Source of the DNA: Stenotrophomonas sp. 24(2023)
GTDB taxonomy: Bacteria > Pseudomonadota > Gammaproteobacteria > Xanthomonadales > Xanthomonadaceae
Length of the DNA stretch: 64,000 nt
Direction of reading: 5' to 3'
NCBI RefSeq assembly: GCF_030913365.1
Contig: NZ_CP133160.1
Span: forward strand, 3,696,001 to 3,760,000
Below are positions 63,586 through 64,000 of this stretch, in pieces. The position numbers and the translations under genes were made by a program. Every line of letters begins with the position of its first letter. The stretch's first letter is position 1. The notes beneath the pieces are model-generated. The model was given only the letters and a program-made list of their open reading frames with translations, was not told the origin of the DNA and made no database searches.

Positions 63586-64000
63586 ATGACCAACATCCAT
63601 AACGACAAGATCCTGATCCTCGATTTCGGCGCGCAGTACACGCAGCTGATCGCCCGCCGCATCCGCGAGCTGGGCGTCTACTGCGAAATCTGGGCGTGGG
63701 ACCACAACCCGGCCGAGATCGCGGCGTTTGGCGCCAAGGGCATCATCCTGTCCGGTGGTCCGGAATCGACCACCGTGGCCGGTGCCCCGGCCGCACCGCA
63801 GGAAGTGTTCGACAGCGGCCTGCCGATCTTCGGCATCTGCTACGGCATGCAGACCCTGGCCGCGCAGCTGGGCGGCGCCACCGAAGCGGCCGACCAGCGC
63901 GAATTCGGCCATGCCGAAGTTAACGTCATCCACCCCGATGCACTGTTCAAGGGCCTGAGCGACCACGGCGGCGAGCCGAAGCTGAATGTCTGGATGAGCC
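63586..64000 (+). CDS. guaA: GMP synthase (glutamine-hydrolysing), N-terminal part
   Basis: GuaA aminates XMP to GMP using glutamine. The frame opens at the ATG at 63586 and runs off the right end (138 residues visible). It shows the class I glutamine amidotransferase domain: [37 protein letters not shown], and the nucleophile-elbow [11 protein letters not shown] with Cys85. The partner genes order guaB-guaA is conserved in many gammaproteobacteria. The ATP-pyrophosphatase domain lies outside the window. Confidence 0.95.
   Translation, partial: MTNIHNDKILILDFGAQYTQLIARRIRELGVYCEIWAWDHNPAEIAAFGAKGIILSGGPESTTVAGAPAAPQEVFDSGLPIFGICYGMQTLAAQLGGATEAADQREFGHAEVNVIHPDALFKGLSDHGGEPKLNVWMS

Overview
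The window is about 64 kb of high-GC chromosomal core sequence from a gammaproteobacterium of the family Xanthomonadaceae, most likely a Stenotrophomonas of the S. maltophilia group. The gene content and protein sequences are Xanthomonad-like: a FimX-type c-di-GMP protein, FabV as the enoyl-ACP reductase, the rpsA-ihfB-lapA-lapB-O-antigen block, and the rlmN-pilW-rodZ-yfgM-bamB-der block. Many intergenic gaps carry short palindromes that begin with GTAG, the hallmark of the SMAG (REP-type) repeats described in S. maltophilia. I see no prophage, plasmid, integron, CRISPR array, transposase, tRNA or rRNA gene.

Layout. 1-6000: queuosine genes queA and tgt, then the Sec accessory operon yajC-secD-secF, ending at a strong terminator. 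6000-6620: a gene-free gap packed with palindromic elements. 6624-13000: fabV, then on the minus strand yaiI-yaeQ-yhiN-like-fimX, then a cold-shock gene. 13000-18000: a GST gene, selO, apt, a seven-copy 46-bp palindrome array and dbpA. 18000-22100: a divergent yeiH/LysR pair and the ABC-F gene uup. 22190-31000: two small c-type cytochromes, and divergently a three-gene RND efflux operon with one adaptor and two pumps. 31100-35700: a minus-strand polyamine block (aguA, aguB, a GNAT acetyltransferase, a TraB-like protein), a small BamE-like secreted protein and rpmJ. 35870-44170: cmk, rpsA, ihfB, lapA, lapB, a WecA-like transferase, a WbpM-like dehydratase and galU, which link translation, LPS control and O-antigen synthesis. 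44500-48900: a TetR-fadB-fadA beta-oxidation operon on the minus strand. 49200-55830: ndk, rlmN, pilW, rodZ, yfgM, bamB, der. 55900-57300: an ArsR/oxidoreductase pair with clear operators. 57380-64000: a rhodanese-MoeB protein, a Kef-type antiporter, folD, another palindrome cluster, guaB and the 5' part of guaA.

Most genes here are housekeeping genes with recognised families. The least explained sequence is intergenic. Two elements in the secF-fabV gap have related cores closed by long perfect inverted arms whose sequence differs between the copies. Elsewhere there are an exact 46-bp tandem array of GTAG hairpins, a 143-bp tandem duplication of the same palindromes, and a terminator just upstream of ndk with no plus-strand gene before it. 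At the protein level, the points of interest are the unequal proton-relay residues of the paired RND pumps, the reversed domain order of the rhodanese-MoeB fusion, and the acetyltransferase/TraB pair in the agmatine operon. All functional statements rest on reading sequence and remembered family features; no searches were run.
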